Source: NS-12 sp045403215
GTDB taxonomy: Bacteria > Nitrospirota > Nitrospiria > Nitrospirales > NS-4
Direction: 5' to 3'
Length of the DNA: 6,423 bases
Assembly (NCBI GenBank): GCA_045403215.1
Contig: JAXIOW010000033.1
Coordinates: 1 to 6,423, forward strand
Part shown: positions 5,149 to 6,423 of the stretch, in pieces
Position numbering within the stretch: the stretch's first letter is position 1
How the letters are laid out: every line of letters begins with the position of its first letter
Position numbers and translations under genes: made by a program
Notes under the pieces: model-generated
Databases searched by the model: none
Seen by the model: only the letters and a program-made list of their open reading frames with translations
What the model was told of the DNA's origin: nothing

Positions 5149-5248
5149 CGTTAATCGTTATTCGTTATACGTTAAACGGAGGGTTCCGACGAAGATCATC
5201 TTTCCTATCAACGTTTAACGTATAACGATTAACGTATAACGTTTAACG
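5149..5248. repeat. AT-rich inverted array of 7-bp-spaced AACG units between hemE and hemH
   Basis: On the right, AACG occurs at 5210, 5217, 5224, 5231, 5238 and 5245, exactly every 7 bases. The 3-base spacers TTT, TAT, ATT, TAT, TTT are themselves symmetric in order. On the left, the complement CGTT occurs at 5149, 5156, 5163 and 5170, again every 7 bases (spacers AAT, ATT, ATA), with a degenerate CGGA at 5177. By my count the arms 5149-5178 and 5212-5241 pair at 27 of 30 positions around a 33-base loop. The element is strongly AT-rich against GC-rich surroundings. Its right end overlaps the last codon and stop codon of hemE. Confidence 0.9.
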
Positions 5249-6268
5249 CTGACTCAACTTGTGGACCAGCTCAACGGCGGCCTGGACGTTTTCGACCGGC
5301 GTGGCGGGCAGGATGCCGTGCCCCAGGTTGAAGATGAAGCCGGGTTCATCGCCTGCCTGCTTGAGCACGGATTCCACGCGCCGCTCGATCTCGTGCCGGG
5401 GTGCGAGCAGCACGACGGGGTCCAGGTTGCCTTGAATCGCGACGCCCGGACCGAGCCGGCGCCGCGCTTCATCGAGCGGCACCCGCCAGTCCACGCCGAT
5501 CACCGTGCCGCCCGCTTCGCGCATCAGCTCCAGCAACGTCGCCGTCCCCGTGCCGAAGTGGATCAGCGGGACGTTCTCGCCCTTGAGCCCGTCGAAGATG
5601 AGCCGGACATGGGGCTGCACGTACTCGCGGTAGTCCTCGGGGCTCAGACAGCCGACCCAACTGTCAAAGAGCTGGACGGCCTGCGCCCCGGCCCGGACCT
5701 GGCACTTCAGATATTCCGTCACCACGCGCGCGAGCTTGTCCAGGAGCCGGTGCCAGACGGCCGGCTCCCGGTACATGAGGCCCTTGGTCTCGATGTAATG
5801 GCGCGAGGCGCCCCCCTCGATGGCATAGCTCGCGAGGGTGAACGGCGCGCCGGCGAACCCGATCAGCGGCACGCGTCCATCCAGCGCGCGGCGGGCCAGC
5901 CTGACCGCCTCCGCCACGAACCGGAGCTCATCTCCGCCGATGAGCCGGAGCGCGTCCACATCGGCACGGGTCCGGACCGGATTGTGAATGACCGGACCCT
6001 CGCCTTCCTCGAACGTGATGCGGAGGCCCATCGGCTCGAGCGGGAGCAGGATGTCTGCGAAGATGATGGCGGCATCGAGGGGGAAGCGCTCGATCGGCTG
6101 CAGAGTGACCTGGGCCGCCAGTTCCGGCGTCTTGCACACTTCCAGGATGGAATGCTTGGCGCGGATGGCCCGGTATTCCTCCATGTAGCGCCCGGCCTGC
6201 CGCATGAACCAGACTGGCACGCAATCCGTGGGTTCGCGGCGGCACGCCTTGAGGAAGCGATCGTTCAT
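5243..6268 (-). CDS. hemE: Uroporphyrinogen III decarboxylase
   Basis: This 341-residue cytosolic enzyme decarboxylates the four acetate side chains of uroporphyrinogen III to give coproporphyrinogen III, with no cofactor. It carries the family signatures: PVWFMRQAGRYMEEYR (18-33), with the substrate-binding Arg residues; IIFADILLPLEPMG (68-81), with the catalytic-site D72; GFAGAPFTLASYAIEGG; the AVQLFDSWVGCLSPEDY block; and NLGHGILPATPVENV, with the conserved H317. Length is normal for the family. The ATG at 6268 is 9 bases from a strong -10 box and has no Shine-Dalgarno sequence, so the message is probably near-leaderless. It is the first gene of the hemE-hemH-hemG-unknown operon and is divergent from the epimerase-like gene. 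Its last codon (CGT) and stop (TAA, 5243-5245) fall inside the heptad repeat, so the native C-terminus may have been altered when the repeat arose. Confidence 0.97.
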   Translation of the reverse strand: MNDRFLKACRREPTDCVPVWFMRQAGRYMEEYRAIRAKHSILEVCKTPELAAQVTLQPIERFPLDAAIIFADILLPLEPMGLRITFEEGEGPVIHNPVRTRADVDALRLIGGDELRFVAEAVRLARRALDGRVPLIGFAGAPFTLASYAIEGGASRHYIETKGLMYREPAVWHRLLDKLARVVTEYLKCQVRAGAQAVQLFDSWVGCLSPEDYREYVQPHVRLIFDGLKGENVPLIHFGTGTATLLELMREAGGTVIGVDWRVPLDEARRRLGPGVAIQGNLDPVVLLAPRHEIERRVESVLKQAGDEPGFIFNLGHGILPATPVENVQAAVELVHKLSQR

Positions 6269-6277
6269 AATTTGGTC

Positions 6278-6306
6278 ATTCTAGGGGCTGGTCGAGGGGG
6301 TGTCAA
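6278..6306 (-). promoter_or_regulatory. Promoter of the heme operon
   Basis: Read on the minus strand: a perfect TTGACA (6306-6301), a 17-base spacer, then TAGAAT (6283-6278, 5 of 6 to consensus). This is the strongest promoter in the window. Transcription should begin near 6271, only about 3 bases before the hemE ATG at 6268. Confidence 0.78.
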
Positions 6307-6335
6307 ATAGCGCGACGCTTCACGCGATTTCCAAT

Positions 6336-6359
6336 TATAATGTGCCGGAACGCGAGGGG
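6336..6359 (+). promoter_or_regulatory. -10 box and ribosome binding site of the epimerase-like gene
   Basis: A perfect TATAAT lies at 6336-6341 but no convincing -35 hexamer precedes it at 16-18 bases. A purine-rich GAGGGG at 6354-6359 sits 4 bases before the ATG at 6364, so this mRNA would have a short leader of about 16 bases with a conventional ribosome site, unlike hemE on the other side. Confidence 0.55.
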
Positions 6360-6363
6360 TTCC

Positions 6364-6423
6364 ATGACGATCGTCGTCGTTGGTGGCACGGGATTTATCG
6401 GGCGCGCGCTCTGCCGGACTCTC
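6364..6423 (+). CDS. NAD(P)-binding epimerase/dehydratase-like protein, 3' end cut off by window
   Basis: Only the first 20 codons are present: ATG at 6364, then TIVVVGGTGFIGRALCRTL. The V-V-V-G-G-T-G-F-I-G pattern is the GxxGxxG nucleotide-binding turn of the extended short-chain dehydrogenase/reductase superfamily (NAD-dependent epimerases, SDR39U1/TIGR01777-type oxidoreductases, NDUFA9-like proteins). Which of these it is cannot be told from 20 residues. The start is supported by GAGGGG 4 bases upstream and by the first beta strand beginning at residue 3. The gene is divergent from hemE, with both promoters packed into the 95-base gap. Confidence 0.8.
   Translation, partial: MTIVVVGGTGFIGRALCRTL

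Noticed and set aside
5149..5248. Reading the heptad array as a CRISPR
   Set aside because: The repeated unit is only 4-7 bases with 3-base spacers and is inverted in the middle; CRISPR repeats and spacers are about 25-40 bases and direct.
6265..6279. A four-codon upstream frame (MTKL) overlapping the hemE start by ATGA
   Set aside because: Its ATG lies within the -10 box of the hemE promoter, so it should not be transcribed from that promoter, and it has no ribosome site.
5261..6310. A 349-codon open frame on the plus strand opposite hemE
   Set aside because: It is fully antisense to a clear uroporphyrinogen decarboxylase and has no recognisable domain; long antisense frames are expected in GC-rich coding DNA.

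Overview
The window reads as an ordinary chromosomal stretch of a GC-rich, Gram-negative-type bacterium. The coding DNA is clearly GC-rich and a lipobox-bearing protein is present. The heme gene order and the surrounding small unknown proteins recall Nitrospira (phylum Nitrospirota); that placement is from memory of family and synteny and could not be searched, so treat it as a moderate-confidence inference.

Layout. The left part runs on the plus strand. It holds the 3' end of a small OB-fold-like protein (1-303), a promoter, a CAU-anticodon tRNA with encoded CCA (379-454), and 40 bases later a double-receiver response regulator (495-1289). No terminator is visible between tRNA and regulator. 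A short cysteine-rich, probably zinc-binding protein (1303-1707, minus) converges on the regulator. It is divergent from a TPR lipoprotein (1794-2258, plus), and back-to-back promoters lie between them.

The right part, minus strand, is a heme operon read from right to left: hemE (uroporphyrinogen decarboxylase), hemH (ferrochelatase), hemG/hemY-type protoporphyrinogen oxidase, and a small unrecognised protein (2272-2700). HemE makes coproporphyrinogen III, the flavoprotein oxidase makes the porphyrin, and HemH inserts iron. The coproporphyrinogen decarboxylation step (HemN/HemF or HemQ) is not in the window. A strong promoter sits immediately before hemE. The window ends in the first 20 codons of a divergent NAD(P)-binding, epimerase-like protein.

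The least ordinary parts are four. (1) A perfect 25-bp palindrome of REP-like appearance is embedded in the hemG reading frame and translated. (2) An AT-rich array of AACG units, spaced exactly 7 bp apart and arranged as a large inverted repeat, fills the hemE-hemH gap and supplies the hemE stop codon. (3) Three genes have promoters placed so close to their ATG that their mRNAs would be leaderless or nearly so. (4) The ferrochelatase has a B. subtilis-like sequence but the human-type Met at the position of B. subtilis Tyr13. I see no prophage, CRISPR, insertion-sequence transposase or defence system, and no stretch over 300 bases lacks a gene.
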